Positions 1 through 6,129 of a stretch of DNA of 14,600 bases are shown here, piece after piece. The first letter of the stretch is position 1, and every line of letters begins with the position of its first letter. Below the pieces are notes generated by a model that saw only the letters and a list, made by a program, of their open reading frames with translations, made no database searches and had not been told where the DNA came from. Where the stretch lies: the NCBI RefSeq assembly GCF_049059935.1, contig NZ_JBMGQR010000093.1:1-14600 (forward strand). The letters run 5' to 3'. The stretch is from JAURVT01 sp049059935 (lineage in GTDB: Bacteria > Actinomycetota > Actinomycetes > Propionibacteriales > Nocardioidaceae). A program made the translations under genes and the position numbers.

Positions 1-298
1 CCCCGTCGACCTCACCTGGCCCGGCGGGCTGTTCGCGCCCGGCCAGCTGGTCGAGGGCCACCACCTGCTGCCCGACGTCCAGAAGGCCGCGGTCGACGCA
101 GGCGCCCCGCACCCCGCCGCGGTCGGCGGACCGTACGGGTCCGACCTGCGCCAGTACGCCTACGCCGGCATCGCCACGCTGCAGTACGGCCCCGGCAGCA
201 TCGAGCACGCCCACTCGGTCGACGAGCGCGTCGACGTCGACGACGTCATGGCCTGCGCCCGCACCTACGCCCTGCTCGCCCTGCGGCAGTGCACCTGA
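1..298 (+). CDS. M20-family metallopeptidase/deacetylase, C-terminal fragment
   Basis: This is the last 98 codons of a gene that begins before the window; the stop is TGA at 296-298. The visible part matches the C-terminal half of the catalytic domain of M20 zinc hydrolases (ArgE/DapE/CPG2 type, which cleave amide bonds of acylated amino acids or small peptides). The diagnostic stretch reads SDLRQYAYAGIATLQYGPG followed by IEHAHSVDERV. In this family the His of the AHS/AHT motif is the last metal ligand, and the following acidic motif and helix close the domain. The dimerisation domain and the first metal-binding motifs lie outside the window, so substrate cannot be assigned. A 3-nt gap separates its stop from the convergent stop of the next gene. 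The family call is solid; the specific enzyme is not. Confidence 0.85.
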   Translation, partial: PVDLTWPGGLFAPGQLVEGHHLLPDVQKAAVDAGAPHPAAVGGPYGSDLRQYAYAGIATLQYGPGSIEHAHSVDERVDVDDVMACARTYALLALRQCT

Positions 299-301
299 CG
301 C

Positions 302-628
302 TCAGCCGACGACGAACGCGCGGGCGGCGAGGACGTGCGCCAGGCAGGTCTCCTCGTCGGGCGCCGGGACGCGCACCCACTCGCGCATCCGGCGTCCCGA
401 CGGCGAGCAGGGCTCGCCCGCACCGGTCTCGATGAGCTCGGCCACCCGCGGCGCCGGCAGCTTGACGATGACGCCGTCGCCGGCGACGAACGCGTAGAAC
501 CTGCCCGCCGGGCCCTTGAGCCCGGGCGAGCGGAGCATCAGCCCCTCGTCGTCCTCCGGGTGCTCGGCCAGGACGCGGCCGCACACCGCGTCGAAGACCC
601 GGTCGGTGGTGGTGGTCTCGCGTGCCAT
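302..628 (-). CDS. TfoX N-terminal domain-like small protein
   Basis: A 108-residue cytoplasmic protein starting at ATG 626-628, with the Shine-Dalgarno sequence GAGGAG 7 nt upstream. The middle reads LKGPAGRFYAFVAGDGVIVKLP, then VAELIETGAGEPCSPSGRRM and REWVRV. This is the pattern of the TfoX N-terminal domain family, where a short beta-rich unit carries a 'gk.fa.l.dg.lvlKlp...v..L...G.g.pf....gr.m.eWv.v' signature. Its length equals one such domain with nothing added. TfoX/Sxy itself is a competence regulator in gammaproteobacteria, but most actinobacterial single-domain members have no known function, so no role is claimed. It is transcribed away from the membrane-protein gene at 728 and converges on the M20 peptidase gene. 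Confidence 0.8.
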   Translation of the reverse strand: MARETTTTDRVFDAVCGRVLAEHPEDDEGLMLRSPGLKGPAGRFYAFVAGDGVIVKLPAPRVAELIETGAGEPCSPSGRRMREWVRVPAPDEETCLAHVLAARAFVVG

Positions 629-727
629 CGCCTCGCTCCTCGGCTGCCGGTCCGGTCCCAGCATGCCGGGCGAGGCGTCTGGCCGGAAGCCCTTCCCGGC
701 CTGCTCCGACGGGTCTACCGTCGGCAC

Positions 728-1357
728 GTGGCGACGCGGGGGCGACGACGGGCAGAGCGAGTGCGTCGCAAGGCGCGCCCCGACGACGGCCTCGTCGACG
801 GCGCGCTCGACGTCCCAGCGTCCCGCTGGCGCTCCTCGCGGCGTCGCGCCCGGACCCTGGTGGTCGTGACGACCGCCCTCGGCCTGCTGGTCTGGGCCGC
901 GTGCTGCGCGGTCGTGCAGACGCTCTGGCCGCCGCTGCTGCTGTCGCCCGGGGGCCTGGTGGTGGTCCTGGCCTCGTCCCTCCTCGCCGCCGCCGGCTCC
1001 TACCGCCTCGGGCGACGCCTGGCCGCTCGCGCCGTCCGCACGACGCTGGACGAGCTGCGGGCGGTGCTGTCGGACACGCGTCCCACGCAGCCGCGCTGGT
1101 GGACGCACGACCAGCACCTCGACCTGGTGCTCGGGCGCGAGACCGTCCTGCTCCGCCGAGGGCGACGCGTGGTCGTGTCGGCCGACGTGCACGGCGGGGC
1201 GGTCCTGCTGGCGACGTCGGTCGCAGTCACCGGCGGCCACGGGTACCCCGTCGACCCGGCGGTCCCCGGCACCTACGTCGACTTCTCCGGCGCCGGCGGC
1301 TGGTCCGACGGCGGTGGCGGGGGTGGCGGCGACGGGGGTGGCGGCGGGTCCTGCTGA
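728..1357 (+). CDS. Two-helix membrane protein with Gly-rich, Cys-terminated tail
   Basis: A hypothetical protein of about 209 residues if it starts at GTG 728. Upstream in-frame codons overlap the TfoX-like gene and are unlikely to be coding. There is no good ribosome binding site before 728, so GTG 761 or a leaderless start remains possible. Layout: a basic N-terminal 45 residues rich in Arg; two closely spaced membrane helices (about residues 46-70 and 77-95, TLVVVTTALGLLVWAACC and GGLVVVLASSLLAAAGSY); a soluble region with WWTHDQHLDLVLGRETVLLRRG; and a C-terminal tail of almost pure Gly ending in Ser-Cys (GGGGGGGDGGGGGSC). Such Gly-rich Cys tails occur on several uncharacterised actinobacterial membrane proteins. 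No family was recognised. It converges with the PaiB-type gene across a cluster of palindromes. Confidence 0.65.
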   Translation: MATRGRRRAERVRRKARPDDGLVDGALDVPASRWRSSRRRARTLVVVTTALGLLVWAACCAVVQTLWPPLLLSPGGLVVVLASSLLAAAGSYRLGRRLAARAVRTTLDELRAVLSDTRPTQPRWWTHDQHLDLVLGRETVLLRRGRRVVVSADVHGGAVLLATSVAVTGGHGYPVDPAVPGTYVDFSGAGGWSDGGGGGGGDGGGGGSC

Positions 1358-1363
1358 CCGCCC

Positions 1364-1457
1364 GAAGTTTCCCAGGTATACCTGGGAAACTTCGCCTGGC
1401 ACGGAGAACTTTCCAGGTGCCGGGACGGTTTCCCACGTATACCTGGGAAGCTTCGTC
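1364..1457. repeat. Cluster of three hairpins with a repeated 22-nt palindrome
   Basis: Lies between two convergent stops (TGA ending at 1357 on + and the minus-strand stop at 1456-1458). Hairpin 1 (1364-1393) is a perfect 30-nt palindrome centred on GTATAC, with arms GAAGTTTCCCAGGTA and TACCTGGGAAACTTC. Hairpin 2 (1395-1424) pairs CCTGGCAC with GTGCCGGG around a 14-nt loop, with an inner GGA/TCC. Hairpin 3 (about 1424-1457) is an imperfect copy of hairpin 1. Positions 1368-1389 and 1429-1450 agree at 20 of 22 bases, 61 nt apart. No T-tract follows in either direction. It could act as a bidirectional terminator, but the sequence repetition is more like a REP/BIME-type interspersed palindrome. 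Confidence 0.75.
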
Positions 1458-2097
1458 AGCGGCGGGGAGGGCGGACGGCGGACGCGACCTGGTCGGCCAT
1501 GGCCTGGGAGCGGGGGTCGGGCTGGGCGCGGAGGCCGGCGACGACGCCGGCGCGGTCGGCCTCGGAGCGGTTCTGGCTGAGCTTGGCCTTGGCCTCGACG
1601 CGGGTGACGGTCATCTCGAGGCCGACGATCGCGCGCAGCTGGCCGGCGACGAAGGCGGCGGGGGCGTCCTCGACGGCCCACGGCGCCTGCCGCGTCGACT
1701 CGTGCGCCAGCGTCAGGCGGGTGACGGCGTCGCGCACCCAGTCGGGGTCGTCGTGCACGCGCACGGTGCCGGTCAGGTGCACGGCGGAGTAGTTCCAGGT
1801 CGGCACCACGCGCCCGTGCTCGGCCTTGGCGGCGTACCAGGACGGCGTGACGTAGGCCTGCGCGCCCGAGACGATCGCGAGCGCGGGGGCGTCGTCGGCG
1901 ATCGTGGTCCAGTGCTCGTTGGCGCGGGCCATGTGCGCCACGACGGTCGAGCCGTCCTCGCTCCACAGCACGGGCAGCAGCGTCGAGACGGGCACGCCGT
2001 CCGGCCCGACGGTCACCAGGTCGGCGGCACCGACGCCCTCGACCATCGCCCGCACCGCGTCCGGGTCGTCGACCCGGTTGGCTGGGGGGACGTACAC
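1456..2097 (-). CDS. PaiB-type FMN-binding negative transcriptional regulator
   Basis: A 213-residue protein starting at GTG 2095-2097 (MYVPPANRVDDPDAVRAMVE), the usual N-terminus of this family. The longer open frame upstream is the neighbour's sequence read out of frame. Conserved stretches are all present: AHMARANEHW (about residues 54-63), YVTPSWYAAKAEHGRVVPTW with NYSAVHLTG (about 82-110), and the C-terminal KLSQNRSEADRAGV. Length matches PaiB proteins (about 205-215 residues), which have a split-barrel flavin-reductase-like fold and bind FMN. In Bacillus, PaiB was described as a repressor of sporulation and protease genes, but the biochemical role in actinobacteria is open. It follows the 44-residue membrane protein by 7 nt, so the two are probably cotranscribed. 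No clear Shine-Dalgarno sequence precedes the GTG. Confidence 0.9.
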   Translation of the reverse strand: MYVPPANRVDDPDAVRAMVEGVGAADLVTVGPDGVPVSTLLPVLWSEDGSTVVAHMARANEHWTTIADDAPALAIVSGAQAYVTPSWYAAKAEHGRVVPTWNYSAVHLTGTVRVHDDPDWVRDAVTRLTLAHESTRQAPWAVEDAPAAFVAGQLRAIVGLEMTVTRVEAKAKLSQNRSEADRAGVVAGLRAQPDPRSQAMADQVASAVRPPRR

Positions 2098-2104
2098 GGC
2101 AGGC

Positions 2105-2239
2105 TCAGCGACCGTCCTTGCGGCGCTCGAGCATGCGGCGCACGCGCGCCTGGTCCTGCCCGAGCATCTTGGACAGCAGCGGCACGCGGAAGTAGAACGC
2201 CGCACCCAGGGCGATGACGACGAGCAGGAAGATCAGCAT
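2105..2239 (-). CDS. 44-residue single-pass membrane protein
   Basis: A small gene starting at ATG 2237-2239, preceded by GGAG 2 nt away, and ending at TGA 2105-2107. The product begins MLIFLLVVIALGAAFYFRVP: one hydrophobic helix of about 16 residues right at the N-terminus. It is followed by a short amphipathic, strongly basic cytoplasmic tail (QARVRRMLERRKDGR). The helix at residue 1 with positive charges after it suggests an N-out/C-in anchor. No family was recognised. Evidence that it is real: clean high-GC codon choice in frame, a purine-rich site before the ATG, and tight spacing (7 nt) to the PaiB-type gene that follows. It lies outside the sugar operon, separated from it by a strong hairpin at 2285-2317. 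Function unknown. Confidence 0.7.
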   Translation of the reverse strand: MLIFLLVVIALGAAFYFRVPLLSKMLGQDQARVRRMLERRKDGR

Positions 2240-2284
2240 GTCTCCAGCGTACCGAGCACGCGGGCGCCGCGGCCCGGACGCACG

Positions 2285-2317
2285 ACGTCCCTCCCGGCGA
2301 CGGGCCGGGAGGGACGT
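2285..2317 (-). terminator. Hairpin terminator at the end of the sugar operon
   Basis: A perfect 14-bp stem (ACGTCCCTCCCGGC at 2285-2298, GCCGGGAGGGACGT at 2304-2317) with a 5-nt loop starts about 18 nt after the stop of the substrate-binding protein gene. There is no U-tract, as is common for terminators in high-GC actinomycetes. It separates the eight-gene sugar operon from the small membrane protein/PaiB pair on the same strand. Confidence 0.8.
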
Positions 2318-2334
2318 GCGTGGTGGTGCGGGTG

Positions 2335-3330
2335 TCAGCAGGACGACTTGTAGACCGCGTCCTTGGCATCACCGTCGACGTTGTCCTTGGTGATGATCGT
2401 GAAGCCGGTCTGGATGTCCTTCTCGGTGGAGTCGCCGTCGATCGCCTTGATGGCCTGCTCGACGCCGTCCTTGCCGATGGTGGCGGGCTGCTGGGCGATG
2501 AGCGCCTGGACGGTGCCCTCCTTCAGCGCCTTGACCTGCGCCGGGCCGGCGTCGAAGCCGACGATCTTGACCTGGTCCTGCTTGCCGGCCTGACGGATGC
2601 CGGTGGCCGAGCCCTCGGCGGCGAACAGGTTGGTGGCGAAGACGCCGACGATGTCGGGGTCCTTCTGCAGGGCGGCCGTGACGAGCTGCGCGGCGCGCGA
2701 CGGCTCGTTGCGGCTGTACTGCACGCCCAGGTACTGGAAGGAGGAGTCGGCGTCGACGGCGTCCTTGAAGCCCTTGACGCGTGCGTCGACCGTCGAGACG
2801 CCCGGGTCGGTCGAGATGACCAGCACCTTGCCGCCGTCGGGGTTGAGCTGCTTGATGGCGTCGAACGCCGCCTTGCCGCCACCCACGTTGTCCGACGAGA
2901 CCGCCGACGACGCGAAGGACGGGTCCTCCACGGTGGTGTCGACGAGGACGACCTTGATGCCCGCGTCGGCCGCGGCCTTGAGCGGGGCCTGCATGGCCGA
3001 GACGTCGGTCGGCGCGATCAGCAGCGCGTCGGGCTTGGAGGCCACGACGGAGTCGACGATCGGCTTCTGCAGCGTCGGGTCGAACTTCTCCGGGCCCTGG
3101 ACGTCGACGGTCGCGCCGAGCTTCTTGGCCTCCGCCTCGATGCCGCAGCGCATCGAGATGTAGAACTCGTCGCCGGCCACACCCTGCACGAACGCGATCG
3201 ACTTGGAGTCGCTGCCGCCGCTGCCCGAGGAGCCGCTGCCGGAGTCCTCGGCCGCGCCACACGCGGCGAGCAGTCCGGTGGCGAGGACCGCCGACGACGC
3301 GAGCGCCAGGGTCTTGGTGATACCTCTCAT
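2335..3330 (-). CDS. Sugar ABC transporter substrate-binding lipoprotein (RbsB/FrcB type)
   Basis: An extracytoplasmic receptor of the type I periplasmic-binding family (Peripla_BP_4 group), delivering a sugar to the permease encoded just upstream. Start: two in-frame ATGs exist. The one at 3330 has AAGGAG with 7-nt spacing. The one at 3336 has only 1 nt but forms an ATGA overlap with the permease stop. I prefer 3330 (331 residues; 333 from the other). The lipoprotein signal is MRGITKTLALASSAVLATGL then LAAC|G, with Cys24 as lipidation site. A Gly/Ser-rich linker runs to about residue 42. The binding domain starts at KSIAFVQGVAGDEFYISM and carries DALLIAPTDVSA and KIVGFDAGP. The last residue is Cys331, and a second mature Cys is at 62, so a disulfide is conceivable. 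Ligand unknown; the neighbours suggest a monosaccharide. Last gene of the operon. Confidence 0.93.
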   Translation of the reverse strand: MRGITKTLALASSAVLATGLLAACGAAEDSGSGSSGSGGSDSKSIAFVQGVAGDEFYISMRCGIEAEAKKLGATVDVQGPEKFDPTLQKPIVDSVVASKPDALLIAPTDVSAMQAPLKAAADAGIKVVLVDTTVEDPSFASSAVSSDNVGGGKAAFDAIKQLNPDGGKVLVISTDPGVSTVDARVKGFKDAVDADSSFQYLGVQYSRNEPSRAAQLVTAALQKDPDIVGVFATNLFAAEGSATGIRQAGKQDQVKIVGFDAGPAQVKALKEGTVQALIAQQPATIGKDGVEQAIKAIDGDSTEKDIQTGFTIITKDNVDGDAKDAVYKSSC

Positions 3331-3332
3331 GG

Positions 3333-4451
3333 TCATTCTCCTTGCTCCACGGGGGAGGTCTTCTTGGCTCCGGGACGGAACCGTGGGTGTGTGGACTTCT
3401 TTCCGCCGCGCGCCGCTGACGCGCGTCGGACCTGGTCGACGTAGACGGCGGCGATGAGCACCGCTCCCACGGCGACCTGCTGCCAGAACGGCTGGATGCC
3501 GACGATGACGAACCCGTTCTGGAGCACGGCGGGGATGAACAGGCCGACGACGGTGCCGAAGATGGTCCCGACGCCGCCGAACAGCGACGTGCCACCGATG
3601 ACGACGGCGGCGATGACGTTGAGGTTGGTCTGGGTCTGCCCGGCGATCGCGGTGGTGCCGAACTGCGCGAGGAACAACACGCCGGCGAAGCCCGACAGGA
3701 CGCCCGACAGCGCGTAGACCTTGATCAGGTGCCGGTCGACCTTGACGCCGACGCGGCGCGCCGACTCCTCGTTCGACCCGACGGCGTAGGTGTAGCGGCC
3801 GAAGCGGGTGTGGTGGAGGACGACGATGCCGAGCGCCACGACCACGACGGCGATCACGGTGAGGACGGGAAGCTGGCCGACGACGTTGCCGTAGCCGATC
3901 TCGTCCTGCATCACCTGCGGCACCTCGCGGATGTCGACGCCCTTGGTGATGATCTGGGCCAGGCCGAGCGCCATGCCGAGCGAGCCCAGCGTGACGATCA
4001 GCGGCGGCACCTTAGCCTTGGCGATGAGGAACCCGTTGAACAGGCCCCACGCGAGCCCGGTGAGCAGCGAGACGCCGATGCCGACGAACGCCGTGCCCCA
4101 GCTGTCGCCGCCGACGGCGATCATCGCCTTGGCGCCGATCACGCCGGAGAACACCATCACCGACCCGATCGACAGGTCGATGCCCGACGTGACGATGACG
4201 AACGTCATGCCGACGCCGAGGATCGCGAGGATCGACGCGTTCAGGACGATCGAGCGGGCGTTGCCCACGTTGGCGAAGTTGTTCGGCGCCAGCGTCGAGA
4301 ACACGATGACGATGACGAGCAGCACGAGCAGGATCTGGAACGCCTGCATCTTCACGACGCGCTGCACCAGCGACTCGCCGCCACCGCCCTCCTCGGGCGG
4401 GGGTGACGACGGCGCGGCCGCCGTCTGGGGTGTGCGGACCTCGGTGCTCAT
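3333..4451 (-). CDS. Sugar ABC transporter permease (RbsC/FrcC type)
   Basis: A 372-residue inner-membrane permease of the BPD_transp_2 family, forming the channel of the importer, probably as a homodimer. Start ATG 4449-4451 has GGAGG 8 nt upstream and overlaps the ATPase stop as ATGA. The first 25 residues are Pro/Gly/Glu-rich and cytoplasmic. Then come about eight to ten hydrophobic helices. The family-typical segment follows helix 2: ILAILGVGMTFVIVTSGIDL then SIGSVM, the 'GIDLSVGS' motif of RbsC relatives. TSLFGGVGTIFGTVVGLFIP near the C-terminus is also characteristic. It ends in a basic tail (GGKKSTHPRFRPGAKK). Only one permease gene is present, as in ribose/fructose-type systems, unlike CUT1 importers with two. 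Substrate cannot be read from the permease. Confidence 0.93.
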   Translation of the reverse strand: MSTEVRTPQTAAAPSSPPPEEGGGGESLVQRVVKMQAFQILLVLLVIVIVFSTLAPNNFANVGNARSIVLNASILAILGVGMTFVIVTSGIDLSIGSVMVFSGVIGAKAMIAVGGDSWGTAFVGIGVSLLTGLAWGLFNGFLIAKAKVPPLIVTLGSLGMALGLAQIITKGVDIREVPQVMQDEIGYGNVVGQLPVLTVIAVVVVALGIVVLHHTRFGRYTYAVGSNEESARRVGVKVDRHLIKVYALSGVLSGFAGVLFLAQFGTTAIAGQTQTNLNVIAAVVIGGTSLFGGVGTIFGTVVGLFIPAVLQNGFVIVGIQPFWQQVAVGAVLIAAVYVDQVRRASAARGGKKSTHPRFRPGAKKTSPVEQGE

Positions 4452-5206
4452 GCTGCTGCCCTCCCGGTGGCGCCGGTCATGGTGCCGACCAGCTCCTCCA
4501 TCGACGTCTCACTGGTCTTGTAGGTCGCGACGCGGGCGCCCATGCGGAGCACCTGCACCCGGTCGGAGACCTCGATGACGTGCGGCATCGAGTGGCTGAT
4601 GAACACGACGCCGACGCCCTGGTCGCGGACCCGCCTGATCGTGTCCAGCACGTTGGCCGTCTGCCGCACGCCGAGCGCCGCGGTGGGCTCGTCGAGGAAG
4701 ACGACCTTGCTCGCCCAGTGCACCGCCCGGGCGATCGCGATCGCCTGACGCTGACCGCCGGACATCTGCCCGACGGGCGACACCAGGCTGCGCACGGTGG
4801 CGCCGAGGCGGTCGAACGCCTGACGCGCCTCGCCCCGCATCGCCTTGTTGTCCATGAACCCGAGCGCGCCGGCCAGGCCGGGGCGCATCAGCTCGCGTCC
4901 GAGGAACATGTTCTGCGTCGGGTCCAGGTGCGGGGCGAGCGCGAGGTCCTGGTAGACCGTCTCGATGCCGAGGGCGCTCGCGGTCATCGGGGTGTCGATG
5001 TCGCGCCGGATCCCGTCGAACAGGATCTCGCCGGAGTCGACGGCCAGGTTGCCCGAGAGCGCCTTGACCAGGGTCGACTTGCCGGCACCGTTGTCGCCGA
5101 TGAGCGCGACGACCTCGCCGGCCTCCAGGTCGAAGTCGGTGCCGTCGAGAGCGGTGACCTGACCGAACTTGCGGGTCAGGCCACGGGCCTCCAGGACCGG
5201 GGTCAC
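4448..5206 (-). CDS. Sugar ABC transporter ATPase, single domain (FrcA-like)
   Basis: A 252-residue ATPase energising the importer. The start is GTG 5204-5206, overlapping the aldolase stop as GTGA and preceded by AGGTGA. The product begins MTPVLEARGLTRKFGQVTAL. Upstream residues of the long open frame belong to the overlapping gene. Motifs: Walker A GDNGAGKST (37-45), Q-loop near YQDLAL (85-90), signature MSGGQ (148-152, Met instead of the usual Leu), Walker B VVFLDE (168-173), H-loop His205 in ISHSMPH. Ribose-type importers (RbsA, MglA, XylG) usually carry two fused ATPase domains of about 500 residues. This one has a single domain, as in the FrcA fructose/mannose-type system of rhizobia, which it also resembles in its SHSMPHV ending. 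It probably works as a homodimer with the permease. Confidence 0.93.
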   Translation of the reverse strand: MTPVLEARGLTRKFGQVTALDGTDFDLEAGEVVALIGDNGAGKSTLVKALSGNLAVDSGEILFDGIRRDIDTPMTASALGIETVYQDLALAPHLDPTQNMFLGRELMRPGLAGALGFMDNKAMRGEARQAFDRLGATVRSLVSPVGQMSGGQRQAIAIARAVHWASKVVFLDEPTAALGVRQTANVLDTIRRVRDQGVGVVFISHSMPHVIEVSDRVQVLRMGARVATYKTSETSMEELVGTMTGATGRAAA

Positions 5207-6129
5207 TTGGGGCTCACCTGGTTCCACGGGACCGCACGGCCCTCCATCGCGGACAGGCAGCCGTCGAGGCGGCGCTTGCCCTCGTCGGCGAGGTAGGCCT
5301 GGCGTGCCGAGCGCTCCATGCCCACGGCGTCCTTCCAGACCGAGCGGCCGGCGATGAAGCCCGACGCGCCACCCTCGTCGCAGGAGACGGTGATGACGTT
5401 GGTGAAGACGTCGAAGTCGACGCCCGCCGAGAGCACGGCCCACGGCGACTTGATCGACGACGCCAGCTTGCGGCACGCCTCGGGGCTGCCGGGGTACTCG
5501 AGCTTGAGCAGGTCGGGGTTGAGGGAGTCGAAGGCCACCGCGGCCTCGATGATCGCGTCGGCGCGGCGCTCGGGGGTGAGCGGCTCCTCCTCGGGCAGCG
5601 GGTAGATCAGGTTCTCGATCACCGACGGGACGCCGGCCGCGCGGCAGTCCTCGACGACGTCGCGGATGACGTCCATCGCCTCACCGACGAGGTCGGGCTC
5701 ACCCTCGGCGTGCGGACGGTCGGCGCGGGTCTGGATCAGGAACTTGACGGCGCTGCCGCCCTGGTCGAGCACCCACTGGCCGTTGAGCTGCGGGTCGCGG
5801 GCCGGACGGGGCTCGTCGCCGTACTTGGGGCGGACCTCGGGCTCCGCGGCCACGAGGACACCGAACGTGCGGCTCTCGCGGTCGCCGACCAGGTCGAGCG
5901 CCGGGGTGCCGAACGTCGGGTCGAGCAGGAAGGCGCTCGCGGTGTCGCCGAGCGCGGAGATGACGTCGGCCTTGATGTCGACGAGCTCCTCGTGCGTCGG
6001 CGCGTCGATGCCGACCGCGGCGTACATCCGCTTGAGCGTGTTGCGCTGGTCCATCGCGACGACGGCGAAGGTGCCTTCGGGCGTCGCGATGTCCGCGAGG
6101 GTCGTGCGGGTGGTGGGGGTCGATGTCAT
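5203..6129 (-). CDS. Class I aldolase of the LacD/YihT family (aldolase 1)
   Basis: A 308-residue TIM-barrel Schiff-base aldolase. Start ATG 6127-6129 has GAAGGA 8 nt upstream and an ATGA overlap with the FGGY kinase stop. Family marks: FAVVAMDQRNTLKRM near the N-terminus (21-35), the Lys-containing strand SAVKFLIQ (126-133), VIENLIYPL (170-178), and the motif DLLKLEYPG (206-214) with Lys209 as the predicted Schiff-base lysine. ASGFIAGRSVWKDAVG (255-270) is the phosphate-binding region near the C-terminus. LacD cleaves tagatose-1,6-bisphosphate to DHAP and glyceraldehyde-3-phosphate; YihT cleaves sulfofructose-1-phosphate. The MDQR motif looks closer to the YihT side, but no sulfo-sugar genes are nearby. 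A ketose-1(,6)-phosphate substrate is inferred from the kinases in the operon. Paralogous to the gene at 10715-11716. Confidence 0.85.
   Translation of the reverse strand: MTSTPTTRTTLADIATPEGTFAVVAMDQRNTLKRMYAAVGIDAPTHEELVDIKADVISALGDTASAFLLDPTFGTPALDLVGDRESRTFGVLVAAEPEVRPKYGDEPRPARDPQLNGQWVLDQGGSAVKFLIQTRADRPHAEGEPDLVGEAMDVIRDVVEDCRAAGVPSVIENLIYPLPEEEPLTPERRADAIIEAAVAFDSLNPDLLKLEYPGSPEACRKLASSIKSPWAVLSAGVDFDVFTNVITVSCDEGGASGFIAGRSVWKDAVGMERSARQAYLADEGKRRLDGCLSAMEGRAVPWNQVSPK

Noticed and set aside
1364..1457. CRISPR-like repeats
   Set aside because: Only two to three palindromic units, no regular spacers and no cas genes.
302..1966. 554-codon minus-strand frame over the TfoX-like gene, membrane protein gene and palindromes
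   Set aside because: Only the last 108 codons look like protein; the rest is the antisense of the membrane protein and PaiB regions.
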